This document shows, in pieces, positions 11,862 to 25,090 of a stretch of DNA of 64,000 bases. Source of the stretch: Erinaceus europaeus (Eukaryota > Chordata > Mammalia > Eulipotyphla > Erinaceidae); assembly GCF_950295315.1 (NCBI RefSeq), contig NC_080165.1, positions 9,911,723-9,975,722 of the forward strand. Reading direction: 5' to 3'. Positions within the stretch are counted from its first letter, which is position 1. Each line of letters starts with the position of its first letter. A program made the position numbers and the translations under genes. Below the pieces are notes generated by a model, which did no database searches, was not told the DNA's origin, and worked only from the letters and a program-made list of their open reading frames with translations.

Positions 11862-13125
11862 CAGCAATAATGCTGATGAGGCATTAGGTTCCATCATTAT
11901 CTTGAAGTAAAAGAATGAACTTAGACATGTATTGCTGTGTGTGAGCCTGCTTGGAAGGGCTACTTTTTCAGAAGAGTTGCCCCCACAGACAGGAACATCC
12001 CAAAAGTATCTTTGAACAAATACAGGGACTTCTTTCACCGATGTTTTATACACATACACGAAAAAAGGCAGGAATTCAGAGTCAGTCATCCAAAAAGAAA
12101 TAATTCGGGGAGATGTTTAATCTACACAACACCCAGTCCATGTTAGGACCTTACTGTATAGACACTGAGTCATTGGTGCTACATATTTTACTACCTTTGA
12201 TTAGGGAGGCAAGACTTTCATCAGAAGGTGTAGGACAGGCTTTTGTTTATAGGAGCTTTTGCTCTAGACTCTCCTTTCCATGACAAAGAACATGCACTCA
12301 ATTTCCTTCAGGGCACAGACAACTAGAGTGGAGTTCACATGATATGCTCACAGTTCAGCATGCTCACAGTCATTCTCTACACAGAGTAATTTCTAAAGTC
12401 TTTTCATTTCATGTTCCCAACTTCTGGACACTGTGAGAACTAGGTTGAGCATGGTGAGGCCTTTCCCATTGAAAAATGGGGAACTAAGGAAATGAATCTC
12501 CCTCTCAGTTTTTTGCTTCCCCGTCAGTTACTCCCTGGATCCAGAGACCCTGCATTTTTCTGCCTCCAGGAGCTTGGCATTCCTTAAAAAGTTAATCCAG
12601 ATCCCCTGCTTCACCCTGCATTCCTTGATACAATGGTCGCTCTCCTATTATCTACATATCAATGTTCTGCTTTATCTAACAAATGACTTAAGGTCTCCTT
12701 CCTATTTTCCCACCCATTCTGCTCATTTGATATATTCTCTTTCTACCCTCAATACCCTCCATGCCTGTAGGATATTATTAATCCTACCAGTTAAACCCCT
12801 TGCAACAGTTGCTAAGGAAGTTCCTACCTTTCCCAGCTCCCTTTTACCTTTCTCCACCCCTTTCCTAACCATGTATGGTATTGTCAAACCACTTCCATTT
12901 CCGACTTGTGACTTCTGTTTTCCAGACTCAGAGGAGGGACGCTCAGACAGGATCCAGATGCTGGCCCTTGTGCTTTGTGCCATGTGTGCTTAACCCACTG
13001 TGTTATCGCCTAACTCTGGGGTGCTTGGATGACTAAAGATTTGAACCACCTCGCCACCACCAGTTTGGTTCCTGGGTCATCTCTCTTGTGTTGCTGATTG
13101 TGTTTGAAGAGGCATCCCTACACTA
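11859..13125. other. Unassigned sequence with a SINE head
   Basis: No gene could be supported. A minus-strand SINE head without its tail lies at about 12945-13016. The 139-codon frame at 12574-12993 runs into that SINE head and has no recognisable domain. Confidence 0.45.
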
Positions 13126-13129
13126 GCCC

Positions 13130-13246
13130 AACACCCAACACTGGGAACATTGCATAACGGCTATACATAAGACTTTCATGCTTGAAGGTCTGAGGCTCCG
13201 TTTCAATTCCTAGCATTACCATAAGCCAGAACTGAGCAGTGCTATG

Positions 13247-13300
<54 letters not shown>

Positions 13301-13345
13301 AAATCTTCAGATCTCTCTCTCTAGTAAATAAAGAAATAAAATAAA
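13130..13345 (+). mobile_element. tRNA-derived SINE with (TC)n(TA)n tail
   Basis: Member of the family intact at 29208-29410 (CATAAGCCAGAACTGAGCAG core). The tail expanded to (CT)n then (TA)n at 13252-13298. Confidence 0.7.
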
Positions 13346-13853
13346 TAGAAACACAATAAAGGATACCATGCTAATGTAATTCAGTGTGAATACAAATTCA
13401 ATGTCCATAAGTGTAGAAGTATTATAATATACTCATTAATAAATATCTTGGTATTAGTTGAGTAAAAAAAGTCCAGTATAACTCAAAGTCAACTCAATAC
13501 TTAGACATTAAACTTGAAAATACAAAATATATAAAAAGCACAAGTGAACCATTTCAGGATCTTAACATCAAAGATAATAAAGCCATCTGGGAGCAGATAT
13601 TTGAGTACCATACCTCTGACAAAAGAGTCATATTGAAAATTTATAAAGAACTCATACAAATCAACAACAAAACAAATAACTCAGTTGGAATCTTTGACCG
13701 AAGATCTGAATAGACAGTTCTCTAAAGTAAACATTCAAAGGTTCTACAGATAAGAATGAATTCACATAAAAGGAAAACAAAGGGAAACTTTGACTGGATG
13801 GGATAATGCATTGAAGCAAAAGACTAGGGGAGAGAACAATAAGAAGTGAAGAG

Positions 13854-14155
13854 GCGGGAGTCGGGAGGTAGAGCAGCAGGTTAAGCACATGTGGTGCTAA
13901 GCTCAAGAACCAGTGTAACAATCCCAGTTTGAGCCTCTGGCTCCCCACCTACAGGGGAGTCACTTCACAAGCAGTGAAGCAGGTCTGCAGGTGTCTATCT
14001 TTCTCTCCCCTTCTCTCTCTTCCCCTCCTCTCTCCACTTCTCTCTGTCCTATCCAACAAAAAAGACAGACAACAATAACTACAACAATAAAACAACAAGG
14101 GCAAAAAAAAGAATAAATTAATAGATAAATAAAATTTTTAAATAATAAAAAAATA
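13854..14155 (+). mobile_element. Hedgehog tRNA-derived SINE
   Basis: Complete plus-strand copy: head, CACCTACAGGGGAGTC core, CT-rich stretch, CAA-rich segment, A-rich tail. Confidence 0.85.
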
Positions 14156-14159
14156 AGTG

Positions 14160-14350
14160 AAGAGGGTCTTGGAGTTAGTGGTTGGGTGGTAGAACAACCA
14201 ATTAAGTGCACATATTTCCAAGCTCAAGGACCCAGGTTTGAACCACCATTCCCCCTCTACATGGGATCAGTTTCTCTACCTCTCTATCTCCCCCTCCTCT
14301 TTCAAATTCTTTCTGTCCTAGCTAATAAAAAAATAATAGAAAGAAAAGGG
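14160..14350 (+). mobile_element. tRNA-derived SINE (older subfamily)
   Basis: Head with GGTTTGAACC B-box-like motif, short core and CT-rich tail ending in A-runs. Confidence 0.65.
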
Positions 14351-14610
14351 TCCTGTACTCTTGGTGCATGATGATTAAAAGAAAAACTATTTTGCAGGTG
14401 AGAGTGTTCGGAAGACACCTACCACAGGAAGATGAGAAACTATACCTCTGTCAAGAACCATACTGTAAAGTATTAACCCAATAAAAATTTTAAAAGGCAC
14501 TCACATGTCTCATAGACATATGAATAAATGCTTCACATCACTTATTAGGAAAATCTAAACTAAGGTACTGTAATACCATTTCACACCTACGAGAGTGACC
14601 CACAACAACA

Positions 14611-14735
14611 AAACACTTGCAGACCTGCTTCACAGCTCATGAATCAGACCCTCTGCAGGTGGAGGAGAGGGGGGTGTTGAACCTGGGTTCCTGCACTTGG
14701 TAATATGTGTGTTACCTGGGTGTGCCACTGCAGGC
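14611..14735 (-). mobile_element. SINE fragment
   Basis: Minus-strand core and head without the pyrimidine tail. Confidence 0.6.
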
Positions 14736-16984
14736 CTCCCATTATTAGATATTTCAAAGGAGTGACTCAGTCTAGAATATTAGTGACCTGTTAACAGAAT
14801 GAAAGTAAATGAGAGAAATTAAATACTGAAGTACCCAAATAAAATAAAATTAGTATTCTGAATATATAAAAATAAAAGGATGAACTTCTGGAAATTTGGA
14901 GGGAACAGGTAACATCACAAAGCTGAAGACATTAGTTAGTACCTGCCATCCCCTCTGGAAAAGTTTGCTGGTCTCTGGCCATAGTAGAAGAAGCTAGAGT
15001 CTGGGACCCATTGTTGGTATTGGGACCAAGAAACATGGTTGAAATGATCAGACTTGGTATATCAGATAAGCATAAAGTTAGCTTCCTCTCTTTTCAAGGA
15101 AAATCCAATATTCTTAGAATTTAACAAAAGTATAGCTATTAAAACTGTGAAATGCAAAGGTCGTCTCAGAAAGCGAAGCATGAAGTATTAACCATGGCCT
15201 AGAGACTGTGTAGGATAAGCAGCCAGTATGTCTAGCTCCTTTCTTCACTGCCTTGATGATTAGATGTCAAACAAGAAACTGTGGAGAGCTTTCAGCATGA
15301 AACACATAATCGTCCATTAGTAGTGATTATGTCATTTGAACTCAAAAAATAATGGGAAGCATGTGGGACTATGTGAAAGCTTGGTAGAGCTTAGGGGAGC
15401 TCTCCCATCCTTGGATGGAGGTCTGGAAAGACACACAATTTGTTAGCCTCTCTCCTTATAGAGATGAGCCAAGAGGAAAAGTCTCCCAGACTCAGTTTCT
15501 TCTTGTTAATCTCTCAAGCTCACAGAATGCCTACTGCCTCTCATATTTAGTTCACTCTCCTGCTAGCAAACGAAGTGGCTGCTTGCTTCAAAGTTCATTC
15601 AAAATTCACACATTCATTATAATTTCACCTTTGATCATATAGGAGAACACACTCTATCATACACCCCTGCCAGTACCCGGCAATGAAACCCCATATTCTA
15701 TTTCCTTGTGTCCTTTGATATCTGTGATATACATCAAGTTTTGTTTTTCTCCTTCTCTACCTCACCTTACTGGTTTAACCCCTATGCTCTTCTCAAATAC
15801 CTTTGGATAACTGACTTGCCTACATCATGGAAACTAATTGTCATGACCTTTATGTATCTCATCAATTCTTGTCATACCAACCCCCTACCATGGGGGCAAG
15901 CTGACCTTTAAGAAACCTGTAATTTATGACACATGTAAAAAAATGTTCTTTGTTTAACTCAGTACAAAATCCTGTACCTGTCTCCAAATAAACGGATGTT
16001 TGTACCAGAATATCTCCCGATGCCTCTTTCTATTTCAGGCAGTCACTAGAACTGGTGAAGGAGGGTTGGACGCTTATTCCCCCAGTTGGAGCCACCTCAT
16101 GTGAGCACCAGCAGGGGGGGAATGTTACCTTCTTGTCTGGATGGAGTTTCCATTGTGCATTTAAGAGTGATTTCAGAATAGCAATATAAGTGGAAAGGAG
16201 ACCACTTTAAAATATCCTTAAATTTCAGATATACTTTTGCCACTGTAAACAACATTCCCCTCCTTGGTTGGAAATGTTTCCGACCTCCTTCTGTGCCCAG
16301 CAATAAGAATGGTCATAGTAGACCTTGTGTACACACCCATTAAGTAACTAGCAGTGTGGACTGGTGACCAAGTAAGTGGTATGTGTTCAAGAGTGAAAAT
16401 AGTAGTGTTATGCAATGAAAGTCAGGAAGAAAGAGGTCATGGCTCCTTCTATACTAATTTTGCTTCTATAATAGTCACACATAGAATAGAGTATTACTAC
16501 ATGAGTATGTTACAACAAACCATTATATCAAAGTATTGGTCTCCAGAAAATGTATGGCTTCCTTCCTGTTTTTTTTTCTATCTTATCTGCATGCCTGATT
16601 TACCTTAGTCACTATTTTTATAGTCCTATACAAAGACACAAGGAGTAACAGAAAAATAAAATGTCCCTGATGAAAATGACTTCATATTATTATTAGATTA
16701 AATGTTTTCAATCAGGAAATGCATAAAGTGGATTGCTCATGCCAATTTTTGTAAAGAGATAGTGTTTGAGAGGGAGACCAGGGAAAAAAGGCAATCGGTG
16801 AGAACTAAAGAGGAAATATTTATTACCACTGATTATTTTGGGGCCCAGTAGTGATGCACTTGGTTGAGAGCACATATCACAAACATGACACAAGCAACAT
16901 ACTACTCAAATAGGCTATTTCACCAGCCCAGTCTTTCTGTTCTTTAATCACTTGTTTTATATCAGAGAATCAGTTTTATCTTAT
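14736..16984. other. Unassigned 2.2-kb stretch
   Basis: No gene is supported. An AATAAA at about 15987-15992, followed by CA-ending sequence, makes 15.3-16.1 kb a weak solo-LTR candidate, but no matching ends or target duplication were found. A SINE head remnant lies at 16840-16925. Confidence 0.3.
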
Positions 16985-17214
16985 TGACTATAAGAAAGTC
17001 ATCATGAGCCTGACCTCCCACCATCTCTGCACCCCATAAAGATCTTCAGTTCATACTCACAGAGGGATAAAGAATAGGGAACCTTCCAATGGAGGGGATG
17101 GAATATGGCACTCTGGTGGTGGGAATTAAAAGAATTGTGCCCCTTTTATTCCAACATCTTGTCGATGATTATTAAGTTACAAAAAAAAATAAATAAATAA
17201 GTTGAAAAATAAAA
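16985..17214 (+). mobile_element. L1 3' UTR terminal fragment
   Basis: Last ~200 bp of the L1 3' UTR family, ending in an A-rich (AAAT)n tail at 17180-17205. Confidence 0.6.
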
Positions 17215-17360
17215 AAACACAAAGAAGAACTTGGACTGGGTTTGGTGTATTGCACCAAAGTAAGAAGACAGGGGTGGCAGGGACGAGAGGCTCAAGTCCT
17301 GGAATATGATGTCAGAGGAGGACCTAGAGAGGGTTGAATTGCTATGTGGAAAACTGGGGA
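17215..17360 (+). mobile_element. L1 3'-end fragment
   Basis: Shares the TTGCACCAAAG and GGACCTAGAG patches with 61790-62090 and 24890-25090, which belong to the L1 3'-end family. Confidence 0.45.
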
Positions 17361-17672
17361 ATGTTATGCATCCAATTAAGTGCACAGAGCACTATATGGA
17401 AAGACTTCTGCTAGGATCCCAATTCAAGGCCCCTCTCTATACCTACACTGAGGACACTTCACAAGTGGTGAAAAAGGCCTGCAGGTGTCTTTCTCTCCCT
17501 CTCTATCTCCTCCTCCCCTCTCAGTTTCTTGCTGTCCTATCCAGTAAAGTAAACAAGAAAGAAATAAAGAAAGAGAGAGAGAAAGTAAGAAAAAAATGGC
17601 CACCAGGAGCAGTGGATTCACTGTGCTAGCACGGAGCTCCAGCGACAACCCTGGAGGAAAAATTTAAAAAAT
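17361..17672 (+). mobile_element. tRNA-derived SINE with 3' extension
   Basis: Decayed head, core, CT-rich tract, A/G-rich segment and CCTGGAGG 3' extension in the usual order. Confidence 0.7.
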
Positions 17673-17689
17673 AAAATAATTTACTAAAG

Positions 17690-18990
17690 GGCAAGAGACT
17701 GGCCCACTTAATAATGACCTTTTAGTACATTACATCACCTCATCATTTGGAGCCCTAGTCAGGGAATCTTTGGATTCCCACACACATATGATGGCCTTTG
17801 ACCCCTAATAGATCCCTCTTTCCACCACCACTGGTCATTTCCATCAGGAACAGCACTGTGTGGGCCCTCCCAGGACTTGCCCTCCCCATAAATACACAAC
17901 AGTAGTGACTGCCCCAGTCTCTGAAGGGAGGCTGGAGTATCCTGCCCTGCCACTCAAGGAAGACTGGTCCTGAAATGAGTGCAGCCTGCAATGTTTCCAG
18001 CTGTGACCATGAGCTGTGAGCTCAGACTAGTAGGGACTTAGAGGTAACAGAGGCTTTGGTGATAACTATAACAACTATAACTATAACTATAGCTAACAAC
18101 TATATATATATATGCACATGCCTTGTCTCAAGTGGATGGAGGTAGTTAATTTTATGCACAATTATTATTTTTTTCAAGAATGGGAGATACTCACTGCCCT
18201 AACCCAATTTTCTAGCCCTTTTTTGACACCATTCTCTCAGACAATATTCATATGCAATTTCAGGCTAGCCATCAAACTCAAGCAAAACTACCATTGTTGT
18301 GTGTCCCCAGGAACATGACTTCCTAGCTTTTTTCTACCCTAAGATCCTTAATCTCATCTGCTCTGTTCCTACTTTTTGGTTCCTGTTCATTAGCCACTTT
18401 GTGTCACTTTATGCCCTGCCACCTTCCAGATACCAAGTTGCAGATGCTACCATGACTCCATTCTAACTTCTCTGGGCAGATGACCTCGTCAATGTTTTCT
18501 GGAACCTCACCTCTTCAGAGTTCTGGCCCACTAGGAAAAGATAGAACCAGTCTGGGGGTATGTATTGACTTTTCAATGCCCATGTCCAAAGGAGAAGCAA
18601 TTACAGAAGCCAGAATTGTTACCTTCTGATCCCCCCAAAACAACCTTGATCCATGCTTCCCTGTGGGGGAGAAGTGGTAGGAGGAAGACAATAAGAGGGC
18701 TTTGAACCCCAGCTTCATCAGTACCCACAGAGAGAGAAGGAAAAGGTGAGGAACATATGGAGGTAGAAAAGTTGTCATGACTGGCTTGGAAGGGAAGAGA
18801 AGATTGGATCAGGAAGAAAAGGGGGGAAATTATATATAAATGTAGTCAGATAGTTGTAGAGATGATGGCTAGCCCAAGTCTACAAACTTCGGGGAACTAA
18901 ATGCATTACAGTAAGGAGAATGAAGATTCAGAACTCTGGTGGTGGGAATGGTGTGGATTTAGACCCCTGTTGACATGTAATTTTATATAA
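17690..18990 (+). mobile_element. L1 3' UTR copy, long and diverged
   Basis: Colinear with 1-600 and 1501-2311. It ends near 18975-18990 in an A-run. A short (TA)n and CTATAA minisatellite interrupts it at 18060-18115. Confidence 0.6.
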
Positions 18991-20375
18991 AAAAAAAAAT
19001 ATATCCAAACCTCAGTGACCTCAAATTATATAATATTGAACTAAGGGAGCATAGGTGTTCAGTCAAGGTACCATTAGGGTCTACCTTTTCTTTTATTCTA
19101 CAGGACACTTTTTGTTCCAATAATGTGTTTTAATTTTCACAAGCAATCTCATCTTACCCACAAGAAGCACTGAGCAGAAGGACACATTACGTTTACTTTC
19201 AGAAAAAACGTAGTATTCTGTGTGGAGGGAGACAGTGACTTACTGGTATGTAAAGCTTGTAGACCTGCGGCAGCTACAGTCCAGGAAAACATTTCCTACA
19301 CATAGACATGCACAAATGAGTAAAAGTAAAATTGGAAAAGGGCAGGTTCCTAGATTATGTTATGAATGTAGAACTAAGAGCCTAGAGGACTCCACACCCA
19401 GACAGTGAGGAAGGTCCCACAGAGTAAGACTGGGTTTTGATCAAGGGACTGGTCACATGTGACAGGCTTGATGTCAGACCTACGATTATAGTAGAACTTT
19501 GCCAGCTGTTATCTTAGGTGGGAATAAGAGATACAAGAAATCTCTAATTAATTTCTTAACGTGAATCTATAATTATCTCAAAATAAAAAGTTGAATTAAG
19601 GAACTCAAAAAACAATAGAGAAATTATCCCAGATTATCTGGAAAGAAGGGTATCATTGTTATACAGCAAAGGGCATACAATGCAGTACATCTACTTAAAA
19701 CAACACACCCCTCCTCAGTAGCTGGGAAGGCAGTTAATATAGGAAGTTCATTTTCTGAGATTCCTTTGTGTTCCCTAAGGAAGTGAGAAAGCAAAATAAA
19801 AAAAGGTGAAGAAAATACCAGTGAACTGTGCCAGGTAAAGCAGAGAGTTAAGCCGAAAGTTTCATTTAATAATAAAAAAACATGTCATTTTACTTGGTAA
19901 AGGGGAAGTCATTCTTGACCTAGAATGAAATTGTGTTCATGAAAAATGGCAGTGAAGAGAAAGTATAGACTTGAGAATGCATTAAATAGTAAGAGTAGAA
20001 ACAGTAATCATTTTATTCTATGAATGTAGAAACCTGAATTAATAATAATAGAGATAAGAGCTAAAACAAGTGATATACCATGTCTTCTTTAACCCTCACC
20101 ACAATTTGAGGATATGTATGATATTAACACCTCCATTTTTCAAAAAAAAGAAAAGAGAAATTGTTGTTAACTACCTTGCTCATGACCACAGAGCACTTAC
20201 GCAGACTATGAGGAAGGTAAAGCCACTTGCATTTAAGATGTTAACCAATAACATAAAAACCTGGGATTGCTCTTCATTCTGGTACATTTGTAAATATATT
20301 TTCCATTTCCACTAATAATGAAATTGTGTATATGTATTTCTTTCCCTGACATAATAACAATAAAACAAGCAGACA
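18991..20375. other. Unassigned 1.4-kb stretch
   Basis: No gene, RNA or clear repeat is supported. Base composition is ordinary for the window. Confidence 0.4.
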
Positions 20376-20520
20376 ATATTTCTTAGACTTTATTTATTTC
20401 TTTCTTTATGCCAGAGCACTATTCATTTCCGGTTTATGGTGGTGTGGGAGATGGAACCTGGGACTTTGGAGCTTTGGACACGAGCCTTACACAACCAGTG
20501 AACTATCACCTCTGCCTGAT
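20376..20520 (-). mobile_element. SINE (diverged)
   Basis: Minus-strand copy of the family intact at 29208-29410: TTTATGGTGGTG core and decayed tRNA-like head. Confidence 0.6.
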
Positions 20521-20580
20521 TTCCTAGATCTTATAAACACATGAAATAACAAAAAAACTATAAATATGAATAAAATTCAT

Positions 20581-20640
20581 AATATTCGTAACCTACAAAT
20601 AATATTCATAGTCTATAAATAATATTCATAATCTATAAAT
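20581..20640. repeat. Three tandem 20-bp units
   Basis: Units at 20581-20600, 20601-20620 and 20621-20640, each starting AATATTC and ending TA(C/T)AAAT, with a few differences. Too few and AT-rich to be more than a small minisatellite. Confidence 0.85.
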
Positions 20641-21189
20641 ATTAATATATTTTTACAACAAATTCTTTTTTTAATTTTGATGTGCAGTTTGGGGACTGTG
20701 AATTTTTATGCCATGATCTGTTTAATCTTGTTCAAAGCTGTTCCCCACTCTCTGAAGGTTGTGTTTGAAGAGACTGTTCATAGCACGAATCATGGTAATA
20801 AGGGGCATGAGTTAACAGGACAATTTCCTTTCAAGATAGGCATTTATAATTGCACAATGAAATATTTTCTGCACACTCCTCTCTGGGGAAATAAAATGAG
20901 TAACCTCTCCTAGGGGGAAATGAAATGCTTTTGAGGAAGAGAGATGAAGGGGATCCCCAAATTGAAAGGAATTTATTGAACCTCATTAATTTTTACAAAG
21001 AAATAAGGATATGTGATATTTTCTTCTCTGATGCAAAATCATTCCAGTCTCTCTGATAGCGCTTCTTTTCAGAAAACAGATTTTTTTTTTGTTCATTCTA
21101 AAAGAAAAGTCAGTAAAAATGTAGATGCAGGCTGGACTTAGAGAGGCCAAAGGTAAGAATTACATGGTCTTTAAAAGCTGATAATTCTT
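20641..21189. other. Unassigned, non-repetitive sequence
   Basis: No gene is supported. 20690-20935 is mixed-composition single-copy-looking DNA. Confidence 0.4.
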
Positions 21190-21405
21190 TTTTAAATTTT
21201 GTTATTATTAATTATTTATTGGATAGAGACAGCCAGAAATCGAGAGGGAGGGCAGAAATAAAAAGGAAGAGAAACAGAGAGACACCTGCAGCCCTGCTTC
21301 ACCAATCACAAAGCTTACCCCCTGCACATGGGAACCAGGGACTTGAACCAGAGTCCTTGCACATTGTAACATGTGAGCTCAACCAGGTGTGCCACTCACT
21401 CTTGA
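21190..21405 (-). mobile_element. tRNA-derived SINE, older subfamily
   Basis: Minus-strand copy resembling 4041-4252, with TTTATTGGATAGAGAC tail complement, core and decayed head. Confidence 0.7.
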
Positions 21406-23257
21406 TCATCAAGTATGTCAATGCATATCGTTATTATTGTCCTTTCTGAAGGGAAAAGAGTAGTTGAATCTTCCAAATAGTAACTAAAAACGTTTTTTTC
21501 CCCACTTTACTGGGGGGTTCATAGTTTAGAGTACAGTTGTTGACACACAAGCAAAAAAAAGTCAATATAAACAGGAAAAAGTGAACAAGGGGGTGAGGAT
21601 ACTTTAAAAGCAAAACTAGAGGGAACACAAAAATAAAGTGTGTTTTCACATCACCTTACAGGTACAACTTTGAAATATTTATCGAAATTACAAACGAAGG
21701 AGTGAGATCATCATAGAAACAGATGCAAGTTTACGTGCAAATGACAGTTCCTGACTCGTTTTGCAAAGCTTTACAATTTCAGTCTGTACATATATGATAC
21801 ATTTTTCTGGTGACCACAGATCCTGAACCTTTGCTATTCCACTGCTCTTGGAGCTGAACTTTTTGTTTCAGTCTTTCTATTTAAGATTTGTATAGAAAAA
21901 CATATACAGACACATGAGGGAAAGAGAAAGAGAAGAAGAGGCAGAGATGGAGACAAAGGCAGAGAACAAAGCCTTGCTTCATCATCTGTGAAACTTTCTC
22001 TGGTATTGTAAACTCAGATATTCAGTCATGGAAGGATATGCACTTCAGCCATTTCCCAGTCCAGAGAAAGCTGTGTGAAAGCCATTTTGTTGAATAAAAA
22101 TCAACCTCTGAATTCGATTGCAAGCATTACTGAATTAGTAAAAACACCTTTAGATCTATATGACTTTGTTTATTTACTGACAGCCACCAATGGCATGGTC
22201 TGTTGAATCTCTGCTTGGTTGTTGTTCGCATTCAGTAATTTTGAAATTCTCTTCCATAATAACCTCAACGAAGTCATCTCATTCAGTAGCCTCACAATGA
22301 CTTGCAAGTTCACATGTCCATGAAACTAAATTTACACAAAAAGTAAGTGGGATCTGCAAATGTTGACTTGGACAATGTTTAATCAATAGCAGAGAGAATG
22401 AAGTCGTCTGGGGTGTAAGCGGCACCACAAAGATAATTTATGGGGGGAGATTCCGTTTCCTTCTTCTAATTTTGGGACAGCAAAGGCGTAGGAGATTTTA
22501 TTTCTTTTCAACTTCACCTTGGTCGTCCACATTACATTTCAAAATGATAATTTGACTTAATCTATTGCAATTGTGCTTGTAGAAGTGGAAAAGTGGACTA
22601 GAAGGGTTTAAACCCACCGGAGCAGAAATAAAACATTTTAGAAACGTAATATAGAGAACCAATTGTACTATTTTCTGCACTATTAAATCACACTAGGGGT
22701 TCAAATAATAATCACACACATTTCTTCTAATTTTAGTTTGTGGTATATGAATAAACTTGTACTTACTTGCCTCGTCTTTTCTTTCCTCAATTTACCCATT
22801 TGTACATTTGCAAGTATTAGCTATATTCATAAAAACGAAAAAAATGCATTACTCCTTCTACAAAACAGTTGAGATTCATCACTGATGCTTACTTACAGTG
22901 TTTTTCCTACTTTCTTGGTGCTCCAGTGGTTAACGGTACATTTATCAATGACACATAGACACAATTCCTCACTCCCCTGTAACAGGGACCTACAAGACAC
23001 TCTTTCCATCAAGGTAGGTTGGTCCTATTGTGTAGGATGCCAACATTTGCAAAATAAGGAAAACCTGAGGCTGCACTCCTAAGAAACTGGGAAATCACCA
23101 TAAGAAGGTGGAGAGCTCCCACGTGAATGGAAAGCCAGCACAGTGAATCACACCCTCCAGTTGTTATTGTAGTGACAGTAAAACAATAACTTGATGTACT
23201 TAACCTCTTTCCGTTTATGACTCCTCCAGATGTTCTATAGATGCAGCCGTTGTAACT
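21406..23257. other. Unassigned 1.85-kb stretch
   Basis: No gene is supported. A minus-strand SINE remnant lies at 21880-22015 and a possible L1 3'-end scrap at 22925-23050. Confidence 0.4.
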
Positions 23258-23386
23258 TTATAGACATAGAGTATAGCCTTGATTTTTTTATAGACAGAGT
23301 ACTAGCCTTGATTTTTTAATAGACATAGAGTGCTAGCCCTGATTTTTTTTATAGATATAGAGCCCTAGCCCTGATTTTTTTTTTTG
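23258..23386. repeat. Minisatellite, four ~31-bp units
   Basis: Four tandem units, each with TAGACATAGAG-like start, (C)TAGCC and TTGATTTTTT end. They differ by a few substitutions and T-run length. Confidence 0.85.
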
Positions 23387-23519
23387 TTTGAAAAAAACAG
23401 GCCTAGCTCAAAAACATGTTCTTCTGATGTGTGTGATGTCAACATACAATCTGCTGTGATTATTAAAAAACCTGACTGAATCTGCCAAAAAACAGATTGT
23501 TCTCTGAATGGTTCCAAGG

Positions 23520-23710
23520 ATCTCTGGTGTTTGTTTAATCAGTCCTTCCCTTGCGGGCTAGAGCATTCCACTATACTGCTGCACCACCTTGTGCCAGGAC
23601 CCCAACATGCTTCATTCTCGCCCTCCCCCTCCTTCCCCGTAATTCACTGCTTTGGTGTCATTCACCACACACAGTCCAAGTTTCATCTAATGTTTTCCCT
23701 TGCATTTTTC
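23520..23710 (-). mobile_element. L1 3'-end fragment, antisense
   Basis: Contains the complement of the TTGCACCAAAG-type patch and the GGGAGGG/GAGGGCG stretch seen at 24890-25090 on the plus strand. Confidence 0.5.
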
Positions 23711-24610
23711 TCCTTTTTATTTTACAAGGAAGGTCTTTTTGATAGTGAAAGCATTCAACCTTTGATCGTTGGCACAGTGGGTTATATACACATAGAGATA
23801 TTTGAAATCATAGATGAAACTTCCCCTCAAAATAACCAATATTAGTTATCATATGCTGGGTAACTATTAACCCATATATTGTCTAACTATACTCTTAGTA
23901 AGTCTTTACATAAATTAGCAGATAAATGTGTTTGTGCTTAAGAGTACTATATCCAATATGGTAGTCATTTCAACTTCTGAATCTTACTTGAAATGCTTTC
24001 AGTTAGTACCAATTATTTATAAAATACAAAGTCAAAGTAACAATAAAATCTATGCATGTTAGTCTTTAAATTAGCTTGAGGTGAATTAGTAGCAGCTGCT
24101 TTACATTTATCTGAATAAATAAGGAAATGAGATTAAACTTGATTAAAAAGACTATCTGAGATATTTATTCAAGATAGTTTAATAAAAACTGTCTGGGCTC
24201 ACCATGTGCTAACAGACACAAAGCCTGCATCTACCAAGCAGGAACTTCCTTTGAAAAAAAATGAGAGGGAGGGTAGATCAGCATCTTCAGAAGTCAGAGT
24301 GACTAAAATCATGCAGAAGTGCTGGAAATACTGAGACTTGGATTTTCTAGGAATGTTACTAGGCTATTGTTACTTGTGATTAAGAAGACATCAGATGTGG
24401 AGCTTCTCACTTGCCACTCAAAACCTTACTCCCTCATTGGGATGTCCCAACATCGCGTGAATATCAACACATAGAAAAGAACAGTGTCCGTATCCATGTG
24501 TTCAGCACGGATTTGGGACTTTCCTTTGCAGAGCAGTAGGACACTGAGAAAAGAACCTTGAATCTTAGACTGTGAGTAAAGGCAGTGGATTAAGCAGTAG
24601 TGGACAGAGT
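23711..24610. other. Unassigned AT-rich sequence
   Basis: No gene, RNA or clear repeat is supported. Confidence 0.4.
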
Positions 24611-25090
24611 TTGAAGGGATCATATTAAGTGAGATAAGGAAAAAAAAAAGGATGAGTACAGGATGGTCTCACTTATAGGCAATACTCAAGAAACAAGAGC
24701 CTGTGGTCTGGGAGGTAGCACAATGGATAAAGCATTGGATTCTCAAGCATGAGGTCCCAAGTTCAATCCCCAGCAGCACATGTACCAGGATGATATTTGG
24801 TTCTTTCTCTCTCTCCTCCAATCTTTCCCATTAACAAATAAAAAATTAAAATATTCTAAAGAAAGAAAGAAAGGCCAAAATAGAAACACAAAGTAATTGT
24901 GGCTTATATTTGGTATATTGCACCAAAGCAAAGGATTCTGGGGAAGGAGGGTGAGGGGAGTTTGAGGGGAGTTGGATCCCGGTGCATAGTGATAGAAAGG
25001 CCTGTCAAGAGCTGTGCTGCAAACCATCAACTCTTCAATCAAATGACAAGAGTGGAAAGAATAGTGGACAGACATCAACTGAAGCACTTA
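24611..25090 (+). mobile_element. L1 3'-end fragment with nested SINE
   Basis: Begins with the ATTAAGTGAGATAAG...TCTCACTTATAG pattern typical of mammalian L1 3' ends and continues after the SINE at 24696-24880. Confidence 0.65.
24696..24880 (+). mobile_element. tRNA-derived SINE, second family
   Basis: Same family as 7976-8126, with a clear tRNA-like head (GTAGCACAATGGATAAAGC, GGTCCCAAGTTCAATCCC) and A-rich tail. Confidence 0.8.

Larger units (their letters stand above)
13500..14610 (+). mobile_element. L1 ORF2 3' fragment split by two SINEs
   Basis: Segments 13500-13790 and about 14485-14605 read as the C-terminal part of L1 ORF2, with short peptides of the KELIQINNK and YHFTPTRV type and stops and indels between. 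Two SINEs (13854-14155 and 14160-14350) sit between the halves. Strongly decayed and non-functional. Confidence 0.6.

Noticed and set aside
11570..12089. Minus-strand frames with long His/Thr runs
   Set aside because: Produced by the (GT)n microsatellite at 11804-11858.
12574..12993. 139-codon frame possibly encoding a small protein
   Set aside because: Ends inside a SINE head and shows no domain, signal peptide or codon bias.
15300..16090. Solo LTR
   Set aside because: Only an AATAAA and a CA-like end were seen; no paired TG end, duplication or second copy.
20581..20640. CRISPR-like repeats
   Set aside because: Directly abutting 20-bp AT-rich units without spacers in a mammalian genome; a tiny minisatellite.
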